Source: Toxorhynchites rutilus septentrionalis (Eukaryota > Arthropoda > Insecta > Diptera > Culicidae). From it: 64,000 nucleotides of DNA. The position numbers were made by a program, and so were the translations under genes. Location of the stretch: positions 238,503,164-238,567,163 of the forward strand of contig NC_073745.1 in the NCBI RefSeq assembly GCF_029784135.1, written 5' to 3'. This document shows, piece after piece, positions 1 to 12,060 of the stretch (positions within the stretch are counted from its first letter, which is position 1; each line of letters opens with the position of its first letter). Under the pieces are notes generated by a model. That model was not told the origin of the DNA. It saw only the letters and a list, made by a program, of their open reading frames with translations, and searched no databases.

Positions 1-1115
1 TAACATTATCAATGAGAACAATATTTATGAATCATCTTGTCCATGATATAATGGAAACGTGATATATTCGAAACAGGGTTTTTTTGGTAATGGAAAATCT
101 GTGTTGTATCTCCAATATGTAAAATTTTATCACTTTTTTCCTTGTGACATGCAAAACATATAGGAAAACATTTATTACATTATTTATCACATGAGCTGTA
201 ATACAAAATGTTATTACACAATGCAACATAACATATCGAGATTATTGTTGCAAAGCTATTCTCATACCAATTCCTCGTATATTTCTTAAAAACAGTATAC
301 GAATTAAAAAAAGTAATTTGTTCTGCACATTCAATCTCATAACTCGAATTATTTACTGACATTCTGTGTGAATAGCCTTCTGCTGATGTAGTTCGATCAC
401 ATATTTCAGAGTTGTTATTTCCAGTTGATATCGGTATTCATTCACTTACTTCTTCATCTTCCTCAAATCAATATTTTCAATTCTTTATAATTGCCCATTC
501 TCTATACTGATAACATGTGACACTGTGACACATTCTTCTTCGGCTTCCAGTACAACTATCCGATTCTCAGGAGCAGGTATCATAAACAAGTTTAACAGAA
601 AATTCATTAACTGCACTACACCTATTCGTTTCGTTCTCAAGATTTGGTGATTGGGGTTGATAAAACATGGTGCCAAGACTCGAATAACAAAAAAAAAAAA
701 TAAATAAAACATCTATTAACATTTTTAGTGCCTTGTTCAGAGTTTATTAATTTACATGATTGTCGTTTATAATTTCTCTCGATAGATTAGTTTTATATTT
801 CGAATCATTCCCTGGTCCATTAACTGAGCAATCGATACTGCATTCGGCATTTGTTGTAAAAAGCTCATAATAGATTAATATCAGATAAAATTTAATCCCC
901 TCAATAGTGCGCAGTGCAGTTATCAATTATATTAATAAAACAGTTTTAAGTTGTAGCTTTTTTTGTTAAAAATTGAAAAACTTCCAGAACAACCTGATTT
1001 TAGAACCATTCACAAAATAGTTGCCGGTTCATCCAAGCAACAACAGAACCTTAGTAGTACACTGGATGTGACAAATCTTTGAAACACCAAAGATTATTCG
1101 ATCTTCCAATCCAGT
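1..1115. other. AT-rich stretch, no recognisable gene
   Basis: No convincing gene is visible. On the minus strand, 485-712 and 180-362 are open and somewhat acidic (one contains ENRIVVLEAEEE), but they are short, in different frames, separated by stops and match no family I recognise. They could be decayed transposon coding sequence or a distant exon; I cannot tell which. Confidence 0.4.
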
Positions 1116-1292
1116 CATTCCATGCCAAACCGATATAGTGGTTCTCAGATTTTCGTGAAAAGTGGTAGATTTACATAACATATCCAAAAGTCAGATATTT
1201 CATTGATTAGTGAAATATCTCATAAACTACACTGAAAGAAAAGTGTCCGAAATTTAACATGGACAGGCTTTATATCGGTTTGGCATGGAATG
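1116..1292. mobile_element. Short MITE with perfect 22-bp TIRs (family Y ends)
   Basis: Positions 1116-1137 (CATTCCATGCCAAACCGATA plus two bases) are an exact reverse complement of 1271-1292. The internal ~130 bp is non-coding. The same terminal sequence, followed by a TGGTTCTCAGATTTTCGTGA-like stretch, starts longer repeats at about 3425 and 19841 and, inverted, ends them at 21960 and 31970. This is therefore the shortest, internally deleted member of family Y. Superfamily unknown. Confidence 0.75.
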
Positions 1293-1624
1293 GCTGAGTT
1301 ATTATCAATGTCGGTTTAGGAGTATCTGTAAAATAGGAAATAATTCGGTTTTGTCAGTATTGATTCCTGCAACACTTTTTTTCTTCGAATGAGTTAATGT
1401 AATGTTTTAATATTTTGAAAAGGAAACTGGAAACTTTCCATTACCCGATAATCGATTGAAAAATTTCCGCCACAAACAATATTTTCTAAAATTAAGTCAC
1501 TACTATACTACAACGACTTCAAAATGTTATGGTCACGTAAGTCTTGACATAGAAGTGGTCACTTCCTAAAACATTCAAGTTGGATATCGTCAAAAAACTG
1601 ATCAAAGTTCACATTTATTTCAAC
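1293..1624. other. Non-coding spacer, nothing recognised
   Basis: AT-rich sequence between the family Y MITE and the family X repeat. I see no gene or repeat end in it. Confidence 0.4.
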
Positions 1625-3405
1625 ATTCCATAAGCAACTTTGCATACTTGAAATATTCTAAAAAGAATATTTTTTGAAAAGGGACAAAAAAAAATTCTTG
1701 ATTTAAAAAAAATTATAATACCTACAAAACTGTAATCAAAGGATGAAATGTATGAAATTGTTAAACTTTTCATAGAAAAATACCAAAAATTTTTTGAAAA
1801 AAAATCGCTGAAAAAAAATTATTTTGAGAATTCAAATTATTTTTTCTCAAAAACGTATTTCTTTCAAAATTTCAAATTAAAAAAAAAAGATGAATAGCCC
1901 TTACAATTTCCAACAGGTCGTTCATACATCGGAAGATAAATACTTTTACAAGGAAAAGTTTTCCTTGCATCAACTTTTTCATGATTTTTTGGAAAATTTT
2001 CATTCTAATTTTATTTAACACGTTTAGTGCCATGTCAGTCATCGGTGACTGACACCGAGCTTTCCGTTCAGGCCCTGTCAGTTAACGGTGACTGACAGTA
2101 TCAAATATTATAATAAAGGTAAAAATAGTCTTTTTCCAGAAAACTTTTTAGATTTTTACTAACACGTTGAGTGCCATGTTAGTTATCGGTGACTGATACT
2201 GAGAAAAATAGAAAAAAATTGCAGAACATGTAACTCGTGATGATTTATACATAAAAATGTTACGAATTAAACATTAATAGTAATTTTTCGATTAAAAAAC
2301 ATGAAAAAGTTGTCGTTAGAAAAACTTTTTCTCTGTAAAAGTGCTAATTTTTCGATGTATGAGTGACTTTTTGGAAATTGTATGGCCTTTCGTATCTATT
2401 TTTTTCATAATTTAAAAAATCATGTTTTTGAGAAAAATGAATTTTAATTTCCAAAATATTTTTTTTCAATGTTTTTTTTTCAAAAATTTGCTTGATATTT
2501 TTTTTATGCAAACATAAATAATTTCCTACATTTCATTCTTTGACTAACATTTGTTAGGTCTGAAACATTTTATGTGAGATTTTTTTTTGAAATTTTGAGT
2601 TTTTCAATTCTTTTTATCGAAAAGTCTTACTTCAAAAACTATAAGATCTACAAAATGTTGGTTAAAGCATTAAATGTAGGAAATTATTTATGTTTTAAAA
2701 AAATATCAAACAATTTTTTGAAAAAAAAAAATCAATTCATCATGATTCTTAAAATTATGAAATAATAGATATGAACAGAATTTCCAACGAGTCATCCATA
2801 CATCGTAGAATGGGCACTTTTATAGGGAAAAAGTTTTTCTAGCAACAACTTTTTCATGTTTTTCTTTGGAAAATTACTATTAATGTTTCAAAGTTTCAAA
2901 GCTATTCAAGTTTCAAAGAGAAACATGAAAAAGTTGTTAGAAAAACTTGTTAAACGCGATAATTTGCACACAAAAATGCTACGAGTTAAACATTATTTTT
3001 TCAGGGATTTCTATACAAAAACGCCTTATATTCCAGAAACTATAAAAGAAAGAAAGTTGATGTCTTGGACGAAAGTTCATATTTTAATGAGATCTAAAAC
3101 TTTATCGAATACACTATATTTAGGATTAGTTGTATTTTTTTCAAAGAGGACATTAATAAGTTGTTGTTATAAAATCTTTTTCCCTGTAAAAGTGCCCATC
3201 TTCCAATGTATGGACGACTTGTTGGAGGTTACAAGGGCTGTTAATATATTTTTGTTGGCCCTTTTCAAAAAGTAGTCTAATTCTTTTTAGAATATTTCAA
3301 GTATGCAAAGTTGCTTAAAAGACCCATGTGTTTACACTCACAAGGTTTCGCTGCTATCTGAGATGGTGCTGCCAACTCCTAAGACGGGTTGGCATGAAAT
3401 TCGCC
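1625..3405. repeat. Family X long-TIR repeat, copy 1
   Basis: The right 150 bp (3255-3405) is the inverse of sequence at 8577-8720 and 45672-45810. It includes the module CATCTCAGATAGCAGCGAAA and a short internal palindrome at GCCAACTC/GAGTTGGC. The left part, from about 1625 (ATAAGCAACTTTGCATACTT), is the truncated opposite arm. The interior is AT-rich and contains several inverted repeats of an AACATGAAAAAGTTGTTG-like motif, so the transcript or single strand could fold extensively. The short ORFs here are low-complexity by-products. It looks like a non-autonomous foldback/MITE family. Confidence 0.6.
2018..2195. repeat. Repeated CACGTTKAGTGCC motif with hairpins
   Basis: AACACGTTTAGTGCCATGTC at about 2019 recurs at about 2160 as AACACGTTGAGTGCCATGTT. 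Each is followed by a small hairpin around TCATCGGTGACTGA or its variant. The first copy is preceded by TTAA, as in some piggyBac-type ends, but I see no matching right end. The nature of the pair is unresolved. Confidence 0.3.
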
Positions 3406-3424
3406 AATTTTTCAAAATGATTTT

Positions 3425-3911
3425 CCATTCCATGCCAAACCGATTCAGTGGTTCTCAGCTTTTCGTCAAAAGTGGTAATTTTGTTTTTTTTTCGCAAAAC
3501 CCGTATTTTTACTATTTTTGTCATTAGGGTGCCCTTTTCCATTTTAGGGAGCTCCGAAAAAACATTCATTTCCACTTTTTCTCAAAAAAACGACTTTTTT
3601 CAAAAATTTATAACTTTTGAACATAATTTTTCGAACTTAGGTGTTAAGATGATCGACACATCAAATTGAAGCGTATAAGATTCTTTGAAATTTTTTTTAA
3701 GTAATTATTGATTGAGTTAGTTTTCCATAGTTTTATCGGTTGAAGATAGAAGGCACTATATTTTTTATATTTTTTTCTGGTAAGCTGAGGTTTTTTTCAC
3801 ATATTATATCCCAAAATCAGAGAGATGTTATTTTTCGTTTTGAGTTATTATTTTGTAAATTTAACATGTTTCAAGTCTTCGTTCAATATTCCTATGTGTC
3901 TAGACTAGACT
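3425..3911. repeat. Family Y repeat, right-truncated copy
   Basis: It begins with CCATTCCATGCCAAACCGAT. It continues through the family Y interior, including GATGATCGACACATCAAATT, an AGCTGAGG segment and a CTAGACTAGACT segment. The Tc1-like end at 3914 cuts it off. It provides the uninterrupted sequence around 3757-3795 (GCACTATATTTTTTATAT) that corresponds to the site occupied by the Tc1-like element at 20111. Confidence 0.55.
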
Positions 3912-3913
3912 TA

Positions 3914-4135
3914 CACTCTGTCCAACTTCTGTAAGACTACCCTGATTATACTTCGTTGCAACACAAACAGTTAAAATATCAATACATTGTAGAATGCTTA
4001 GAATAAAGTATATTTAACGCCAATTTAGTTCAAAAGAATCGTTTGTTTATTTGTTGTGCTTAAATATGATAATTCAGCTGTTCAGTTTCTATAAGACCAT
4101 TTCTAAATTCATAAGTATTATCAATGAAAAATTGT
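3914..4135 (+). mobile_element. Tc1-like element, left end only
   Basis: It starts with the TIR CACTCTGTCCAACTTCTGTA directly after a TA. It is collinear with 20111-20330 and 20611-20640 of the complete copy: the ACATTGTAGA, TTTGTTTATTTATTGTGC and CAATGAAAAATT segments are shared in order. No right TIR follows, because a SINE begins at 4136. It lacks the Feilai-like SINE carried by the 20-kb copy and so preserves that empty site at about 4110-4120. Confidence 0.6.
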
Positions 4136-4250
4136 GGAGGCTCTCTGGCGTAGTGATAACATCCATACCTCTCACGCTCATGGTCACGAGTTCAATTCTA
4201 ACTCTCAACTTTCATCCAAAAATGGAAGTTGAAAGTTACGAACCAGTTAC
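4136..4250 (+). mobile_element. tRNA-derived SINE (type B)
   Basis: There is a box A-like TGGCGTAGTGATAACA at 4146-4161 and a box B-like GGTCACGAGTTCAATTCT at about 4182-4199, spaced as in a tRNA-related pol III promoter. A ~50-bp unrelated body follows (CCAAAAATGGAAGTTGAAAG). An inverted second copy lies at 60253-60389. The 3' end is replaced by mariner sequence, so this copy is truncated. Confidence 0.6.
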
Positions 4251-4503
4251 GAATGATTAAGCAAGATCGTCATGTAACCTATTGTGAGATTGAGGCATCT
4301 CTAAGCATTAGTTCCACCAGCATATATGCGATTTTACATGAACACTTAGTTGTGCGAAAATTATGTTCACGTTGGATCCCACATAATTTGACAATCGCTC
4401 AAAAAAAAAGGCTCGTGTCGATTGGAATAAATGCTTTGAAAATTGGTTTAAGCGCATGCAAAAGTGTATCGATCATCGTGGCGAGTACTTTGAAAAACAA
4501 TAA
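4232..4503 (+). pseudogene. Mariner transposase, internally deleted
   Basis: The N-terminal part reads like the second helix-turn-helix region of mariner (DD34D) transposases, with YCEIEASLSISSTSIYAILH, then KLCSRWIPHNL and TIAQKK. After a one-base shift in the A-run near 4402 the reading becomes RVDW. It then jumps straight to a mariner C-terminus, NWFKRMQKCIDHRGEYFEKQ, with a stop at 4501-4503. The catalytic core is missing completely: about 230 residues would normally lie between these blocks. It is therefore a dead internal-deletion derivative. The segment overlaps the edge of the SINE, and no TIRs are evident. Family assignment is confident; subfamily is not. Confidence 0.75.
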
Positions 4504-4693
4504 AAATATATTCACAGCTTCACTATTTGTTTTTGTTCCTATTCCCGAAATATAAATAGTGATACCAGTCGGTTTTTAATTGAATATGCTCACTGGTTAG
4601 ATTGATTTCATCTGTTTCTAACAAGATCAACATGATTATCAAGAGAACTCGTCCGACTCAAATTTTTGTAAGGGACCATCATCATTCTTTCTT

Positions 4694-5533
4694 AATTTTT
4701 TTTAACGGGTGGTCTTTAGTTTAAGTGTGCGTTTTTTATGTTAAGACTATGATGATGATGGTATTTTGTTTGTTTTTATCTTATTTTAGTTATTCAATAA
4801 TTTTAGTGCAATAATTTGAGCCGGCGCGCGTTGACAAATAGAAGAACGTGAGATTGAACATAAGCTAAAGAATTTTTGATCGAAAAATCGAATAAAGTCA
4901 TTCCAAGGGGTTTAATGTGAAAACCGAAGTAAGGCTAGGGATAGCTCAACCGGAAAACATACAAATTCATCTTCTCTACAGATATTTATAACACGATATT
5001 TTGGTATTGTTTCATTGCTGATTCAGGTTGACAGGTTTATACCCTAGATTGAATGAAGGGCCTGAAGTATCGGCTGAAATTATGTAGCTTATGTTGCTTA
5101 TAATGTTGGCTTATGTTCATTTTTTTCTTTATTTTTTTTTAACGGGTGGATTATTGTCTTCAGTTTAAGTGTGCGTTCTTTATGTTAAGACTATGATGAT
5201 GATGGTATTTTGTTTGTTTTTATCTTATTTTAGTTATTCAATAATTTTAGTGCAATAATTTGAGCCGGCCCGCGTTGACAAATAGAAGAACGTGAGATTG
5301 AACATAAGCTAAAGAATTTTTGGGGTTCAATGTGAAAACCGAAGTAAGGCTAGGGATAGCTCAACCGGAATACATACAAATTCATCTTCTCTACAGATAT
5401 TTATAACACGATATTTTGGTATTGTTTCATTGCTGATTCAGGTTGACAGGTTAATACCCTAGATTGAATGAAGGGCCTGAAGTATCGGCTGAAATTATGT
5501 TGCTTATGTTGCTTATAATGTTAGCTTATGTTG
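4694..5533. repeat. Direct tandem duplication, ~0.44-kb unit
   Basis: The block beginning AACGGGTGG at 4704 is repeated at 5141 (offset 437). The blocks end in AATGTTGGCTTATGTT (about 5102-5117) and AATGTTAGCTTATGTT (about 5518-5533). The second unit lacks ~30 bp present in the first (around 4875-4910) but is otherwise nearly identical. There is no coding potential. A short ACCAGTC...ACTGGTTA motif lies on both outer sides (about 4564-4600 and 5639-5678), suggesting that the pair sits inside one repeat. Confidence 0.75.
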
Positions 5534-6271
5534 GGGAAGACTCCCGAATAGGAAATTCTCTCGACATGTCATGGAATAAATACGTTCTGATTATGGCTTA
5601 AGTTGTTCTTTCAATAAGTAATCTATATCTGCGAGATAACCAGTCCGTTTCTCTTCAATTTAATTTGCTTACTGGTTACTGTGATGTAATGAAATAAAAT
5701 AAAGTTTTGAATGTAGGGGAATGAGGTACGATCATCATCATCTTTTTTTATGAACAGATGTACAAATAAATTTATTTACTTTCTCAAAATTCCCAATTTC
5801 TCAAAACATGGGTGGATGAAAGATTTTCGTGTGAAGTACAATCATTGCACACATTTGAATTCAATTTTCAATTTTCTTATCAGCAATAGCCAGTCTTTTT
5901 TCCGATAGTTTTTCACGTCTATTCCCTTTGTCTTTCAAAGTATTCTGACCATTTTTTAAATTTCAAGACATGATAAAAATTCAGCGTGTCAATCTGTCGA
6001 CTCCAAACTCGAGTACTTTTCATAAATGATCACTGCACAAACTGAATTCATTTGTTAAAATGCATTGGTTTCATTCCTGTCACTCCGTTTCTGCTTTCGC
6101 CCTTGTGCCAGCACAAATAAGCTGAGCACTAATGGAACAAAGTGGCGACAATGAACCCGTGAGAAACGCAATCTTGTCATGCGCATGAGTCATATGTATT
6201 CATTAAACCTTGCGTGAGGGTAGTAAAGGTTTCCGATCGAATGACTCACTTCCTCGCATCTCTCGTTCCAG
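5534..6271. other. Probable intron/upstream sequence of the PLCXD gene
   Basis: Non-coding and AT-rich. It ends in a polypyrimidine-rich CTTCCTCGCATCTCTCGTTC tract followed by CAG at 6269-6271, a good splice acceptor. I found no earlier exon of the gene here. Confidence 0.45.
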
Positions 6272-7266
6272 ACATAATCTTCAATCACGATCATCTCGCA
6301 CGGGCCGATATCACCACCACCTGCTACGGGTATTACGCGTACTTCATCGACACAAACGGCACCATCCTGTCGGAGCACTGTATGAAGCTGTATCCAACTT
6401 GGATGAACGATCTTCGGCGGCATTTGGGCGGGTTCCGGATGCGTGAGCTGTTCATCCCGGGAACGCACGATTCAGCCTCCTACAAGCAGAATTTCAGACC
6501 CAGGGTTGAGGAGAATATTGTTACGAAATATTCGCTGACTCAGGACGATGACATTCGGGAGCAGCTTCTGCAGGGGGTTCGCTATATTGATTTGCGGGTG
6601 GGATATTACCGATCAGCGAATCCACCGTTCTGGGCAAATCATGGAATCTGGAGGCTGCATCCGTTGAAGAGGGTGCTTAGCCAGATTAGGGATTACGCAC
6701 TGGAGACGAGGGAGATTATCATTGTGGACGTGCAGGAGTTTCCGGTGGGATTCGGGAAAGATTACACGATCCACGACCGATTGATACACCTTTTGAACGA
6801 GTCGTTGGCGGATGTGATGGCCGATCCCACGATCAGCTGGTATGGTCGCCTGGAGGATATCTGGCGAGGGAACAAAACGGTCATCCTGTGCTATGATCAC
6901 GAGTATGCGATGCGATCTTATCCGCACGTCGTTTGGCGCTCAGCCGAGCAGAAATGGGGAAACATTCAACGGATGGAAGATTTGAAGAGTTTTCTGTTTA
7001 AGCTTCACAGCAGACATTTTTACGGCTACACGAATCGTCCGGTGGCCGATATGGCGGAACTCACGCCCGACCCCTGGGGAGTGATCACTGATCGATACGG
7101 AGGGCTTCGAAAGATGGCAGATTCCATAAATCGTCACGTCACCAAATGGTACTTCGAAGAACTTGGTCCGACGGCGAATATTGTCGCTGTGGATTTTATC
7201 CGCGGGACAAATGTCATCGATGCTGCCATCTACTGGAATCAAAAGCGAATTCCAAGTGTTAAATGA
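6272..7266 (+). CDS. PI-PLC X domain-containing protein, terminal exon
   Basis: About 330 residues are open to a TGA at 7264-7266. The protein belongs to the PLCXD family of eukaryotic PI-PLC X-domain proteins, which hydrolyse or bind phosphoinositides and lack the Y, C2 and PH domains of classical PLCs. Visible motifs are FIPGTHDSASY (first catalytic-type His), YSLTQDDDIREQLLQGVRYI, DLRVGYYR, FWANHGIWRLHP (second catalytic-type His), TREIIIVDVQEFPVGFG, and a C-terminal NIVAVDFIRGTNVIDAAIYW. The acceptor AG at 6270-6271 starts the exon in phase 1. The upstream in-frame ATG at 6214 lies in the polypyrimidine/intron side, so I do not use it. The N-terminal part (signal peptide and beta-sandwich region in relatives) must lie in exons not seen here. 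It resembles Drosophila CG14945-type proteins. There are no frameshifts, and codon use is richer in G/C than the surroundings. This is the only clearly intact host gene of the window. Confidence 0.88.
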
Positions 7267-7282
7267 ATAGAGGTTTCTTAGT

Positions 7283-7319
7283 AATAAAATCATGAAGCGA
7301 TGGGAAAAAAGTAAATAAA
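7283..7319 (+). terminator. Polyadenylation signals of the PLCXD gene
   Basis: AATAAA occurs at 7283-7288 and again at 7314-7319, 17 and 48 bases after the stop codon. Either could direct 3'-end cleavage. Confidence 0.6.
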
Positions 7320-8574
7320 TCTGTTTTAATACACCGTCATTGAACCAAATAAACCGCGGAACCTTCTCGGGGAGTAAACTGATCTCGTTAATGGCCTCAA
7401 AATAGCGCCCTAATGCCATCGATATTCATTTTGTAACAGCTTTTATTTTCGACACGTTTCCCTGCCTATAAAAGCCTTCTGTATTAGGGGATAAACACAT
7501 AATAACCAAATACTCACAGCAGCCATATTCGACGTTTTACCACTTTTCTCGCTGCCTCGCTCTCTCGGGGGCTTTTACATTGCTTTTACCTTCATGAGAG
7601 GGGAAGGGTTTGACCCAGGTCAATCTTTACCGGGTGGACCAAAAGCTCTGCATCTTTTCAGCGATATTTCGCATCGTTGGGGTAATTTATGTGCAACTTT
7701 TCCTGCCTTACCTCTAGCTTTTCCCCAACTCGAACAGGAGTATTCTTAGGAGCACAGAAAGTTTGCGCTGTGATGTTGAGAAAATTTGCAGGTGTTTACG
7801 TCCACCCGTTGTGCACGATAGTAATGACTAAGAAAATATTTCTCCGAGCAGCACACCTCTTTGTTATAAGGAGAATAATGGTGGCACTTGCACACCCGGG
7901 TCGCCCTACTGTGTGAGGCATGGATGTGGATATTATTAGCTTTACTCGGTGATACAAAATGGACAAAGAACATTTCCAACAAATAATGCGAGGTATTGTC
8001 GTTGTAATATTTATACCTGGTATGATATATGGTAAGTTCTTGTTTAGCAACACCGCTAAGGTAGAAGGTTCCAAACTTGAAAAAGGGAGGGTTTGCATGC
8101 ATTCCGAGCCGTGCGCACATAACCACATCCCCAGTATGTGCCGACTAGAGTGCGTGCGACTTGGCACAGGGGCTCTGCCATGCCAACCAAAAATGGCACA
8201 GTGGACATCCGTACTTTAATACATGTTATATAATATTTTCCATTCAAGATAGTTGTTCATTGATTCTTTTTTTTTTTGGTTTTCAAATGTTTTAAATCCA
8301 AAAGGTTAATTATCCTTCAATAGAAATCACCAGGAATTGTTTGGAATGATATAGCGAAATTAACAGAAGATAGGAGTTGTTTAATTTGGTTAATATAAGC
8401 AATCAAGTTTATTTTGCCATTTTGGGATGTAATTAATAATAACTTCAGAAACTCTGTAACTGTTGTAATTCAATCATATGCGTAGAAGGGTTTTTATAAT
8501 AACATACGAGTGCAGGCTGATAAATAATGCACATACACGCTTGTAGAAAACGAGTAAGAACAAATGGCAAGGTA
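7320..8574. other. Intergenic sequence, no gene recognised
   Basis: Several short overlapping frames exist on both strands (for example 7746-8167 minus), but they lack a start context, splice signals or a family resemblance. The region is more balanced in base composition than the flanking repeats and may be genuine single-copy intergenic DNA. Confidence 0.4.
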
Positions 8575-9545
8575 AGATGAATTGCATGACAACTCATCTT
8601 AGGAGTAGGCAGCTCCATCTCAGTTAGTAGTGAAACGTTGTGGGTGTAAATACATGGGTCATTTAAGCAACTTTGCATATTTGAAATATTCGAAAAAAAA
8701 TAGACCACTTTTTGAAAAAAGCCAAATTTTTTTCTTAATTTTTTACAAAAAATTATAACTTAAAAACTATGATACCTACAAAATTCTTGTCAAATGATGA
8801 AATGTAGGAATTTGTTTAAATTTTCACAAAAAAATACCAAACATTTTTTGATAAAAAATATTGCTGAGAAAAAAGTTATTTTAAAATTTAAAATTAATTT
8901 TTTCTTGAAAACGTATTTTTTTAAATTCCCAAAAATACATAAATAGCCCTTACAATTTCCAACAAGTCGTCCATACATCGGAAGATGGACACTTTAACAG
9001 GGAAAAAGTTTGTTATTTTTTTCAGAATTTTAAAAACATGTTTTCGAGAAAAATGAATTTTAATTTTCAAAATATTTTTTTTTCAATGATTTTTTTTGCC
9101 AAAAAATTCTTTCATAAGTTTTAATGAAAAGCTAAATAATTTCCTATATTCCATTCTTTGACTAAAATTTTGTAGATCTGATAGAGTTTTTTTTTAATTT
9201 TGAGTTTTTTCAACTTTTTTTTTTGAAAAATCTTAATTCATAAACTATATGATCTACAAAAAGTTGGTCAGAAAATGAAATGTAGAAAATTATTTAGGTT
9301 TTCATTGAAAAATATCAAACGAATTTTTGGAAATAAAAATTGTTGAAAAAAAAAATCATTTTTCTCGAGAACATATGTTCTAAAAATTCTGAACAAAATA
9401 GAGATAAATACCCCTCACAATTTTCAACGAGTCACCTATGGGAAGATGGGCACATTTACATGGAAAAAGTTTTTCGAACAACGACTTTTTCATTTTTTTC
9501 TTTGAAAAAATACTATTAATGTTTAATTCGTGACATTTTTTGTAT
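8575..9545. repeat. Family X repeat, copy 2, left part
   Basis: The left TIR (GACAACTCATCTTAGGAGTA, then CATCTCAGTTAGTAGTGAAA) is the inverse of 3255-3405. The interior repeats the AAAGTTTTTCGAACAACGACT-type motif and the GCCCTTACAATTTCCAACAA segment. No right TIR is present, and the interior resumes at 9590 after a short break. Confidence 0.55.
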
Positions 9546-9589
9546 AAATTATCGCAATTCACATGGTCTGCTACACATGGGTTTCTCTA

Positions 9590-10340
<751 letters not shown>

Positions 10341-10860
10341 ATATAGTCACCGTTAAGCATTACACATTTCTCCTAACGTGTTACAAGTTTTTTCATACCG
10401 TTACTGTTACGATCGTAACGAAGAAGAGATGTGTTCTAATTTTTTATAATGTTTATTTTATCACAACTAAATTAAAAAATTCCTGTCAAAGGATGGTCAG
10501 TACATTAATCGTCTCTTATTTAATATAATATTCGATTCTCTTACGTTTAGAATCTCTTTGTCGTTTACACAATCGTCTTTTTGTCTCCTCAACTAGTTCA
10601 ATTGAATAATCACCGTTAAATAAATTGATAGTAGAAAACAAGACTACAATTAAATGTTATTATGTAAACTAACCTCGTGAACCGTACAGTACAATCTAAT
10701 ATTTTAATTCGCTTACGGTCACTTCAAAACTCTTAAAAATTTAAATTTTATACTCTTTTTTGAATCGTCTAGCGCCTTTTCAATTTTGGGTTTGTTTTCG
10801 ACTTTTCTTAACATCAGACATCCACACACCTAGCAGTGGCTTACTGAAAAGGGGGTCTCT
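10341..10860. other. AT-rich non-coding stretch
   Basis: Nothing recognisable. There are only short frames and no repeat end that I can identify. Confidence 0.4.
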
Positions 10861-10864
10861 TACC

Positions 10865-11120
10865 ACAGTTGATTCGTTGGATAGTTGGTGAGAAGCAACG
10901 AGTGGTTGCGACAGTTACTGATACTAATAAATTTTTCCGACTTTTCTCGAATCCAGGACGCGATATCTGCTATCACCCCATTGTCCGAGCTATCAGAGCT
11001 TAAGGTCTCCCTCGAGTAGAGGAAAAAGAAAATCAGAAGGCGCAAGGTCGAGAGAATACGGGAAGTCGGTGGAATTGGTTCAAAGTTCATGTTATTCAGA
11101 GCGTCTACAGAAAGAAACAC
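10865..11120 (-). pseudogene. Mariner-like transposase C-terminal fragment
   Basis: Reading the minus strand, one frame gives PYSLDLAPSDFLFP, which is the conserved block around the third catalytic residue of mariner (DD34D) transposases. A frameshift then leads to SSDNGVIADIASWIREKSEK, typical of the region just before the mariner C-terminus. No N-terminal part or TIRs are visible, and an intact frame is not maintained. It is a decayed fragment of a different mariner lineage from the one at 4232-4503. Confidence 0.6.
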
Positions 11121-11244
11121 CTGAATTAGAAAAGTATAAGAAAGAAATAAAAGGTATAAAAAGTATAAATACTTAGGTATTTAATTGTTAACAGGTATAA
11201 AAATATAGGAAAGAATACTACCACATGCCATCTTGAACACAACC

Positions 11245-11560
11245 TCCTATATTTTTTTCAAAAATGACTTTTTCAAAAATTCATAACTTTTGAACTACTA
11301 GACTGATTCAGATGATCGACATATCAAATTAAGTCTCGGGACCAAAGGCGCTATATTTGTTTACATTTTCTTTCGGAAAGCTGAGAATTTTTCACATAAC
11401 AGTCGAAACAAGGGAGGTGTTTTTTTTCGTTTTTGAGTTATGATTTTTCAAAGTTAACCGATGGTTCAAAAAATCAATTTTTTCTTCTTTTTTCCAACAC
11501 AAAAATTCATAACTTTTGATCTACTGGACCGATTCATATGAATATTGATGAATATTGAGT
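11245..11560. repeat. Family Y interior fragment
   Basis: It shares the ordered blocks TTCATAACTTTTGAACTACT, GATGATCGACATATCAAATT, GGCGCTATATTT, a GGAAAGCTGAGAATTTTTCA segment and a TTAACCGATGGTTCAAAAAA segment with the family Y copies at 3.5, 19-22 and 31.8 kb. Neither family Y terminus is present. Confidence 0.55.
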
Positions 11561-11759
11561 ATCCTATGGCCACGAGTGCTTGGGAAGTTTGTGTAGCTGC
11601 TATAGTAAATTGATCTTATCGGGTGCTTAGTTCTGCTTATTTATAGGAAAGGGAAGGCGCAAGTGAATTCAGGAAGGTGAAGCAGGCAAAATAATAACAT
11701 AATTTCTTCTTGGGATAACATAATATAAAAATCGTGACTACTTAAGCTGTCATAATTTG

Positions 11760-12060
11760 ACATGTTTGAGTATACCCTTTCAAAACTCTAAATCAACAGC
11801 ATTATTACATAACCAAGCAACATGCTTGATATCATGATATCCAGGACCACAATTACATAAGTAGTTAGTAGCAAGACCTATACAATATAAACGTCAACTG
11901 AGCACGAACTGATTGGTGAACAACCTGATCATCAATCTAATACAATCTCTATTAACGTTTGTCAACGTCGTCAAACTTTTCGGGAGAATAGAGTAAAACC
12001 ATCCAATATCATCTCCAAGATCATTCCAAGATCATCCCTCCATTGATTCTGCCAACCGAT
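11760..12060 (-). pseudogene. Decayed LINE ORF2 C-terminal fragment
   Basis: On the minus strand, 11818-11866 reads LCNCGPGYHDIKHVAW. This matches the ICACGQGYHDIEHVVW block downstream of RNase H in the LINE copies at 13.8 and 40.8 kb. Flanking segments align in the same order but with many changes and no open frame. It is a divergent relative of those elements, 5'-truncated and old. Confidence 0.55.

Noticed and set aside
7746..8167. Two overlapping minus-strand frames of ~125 codons
   Set aside because: They overlap each other in different frames with no domain or codon bias. At most one could be real, and neither is supported.
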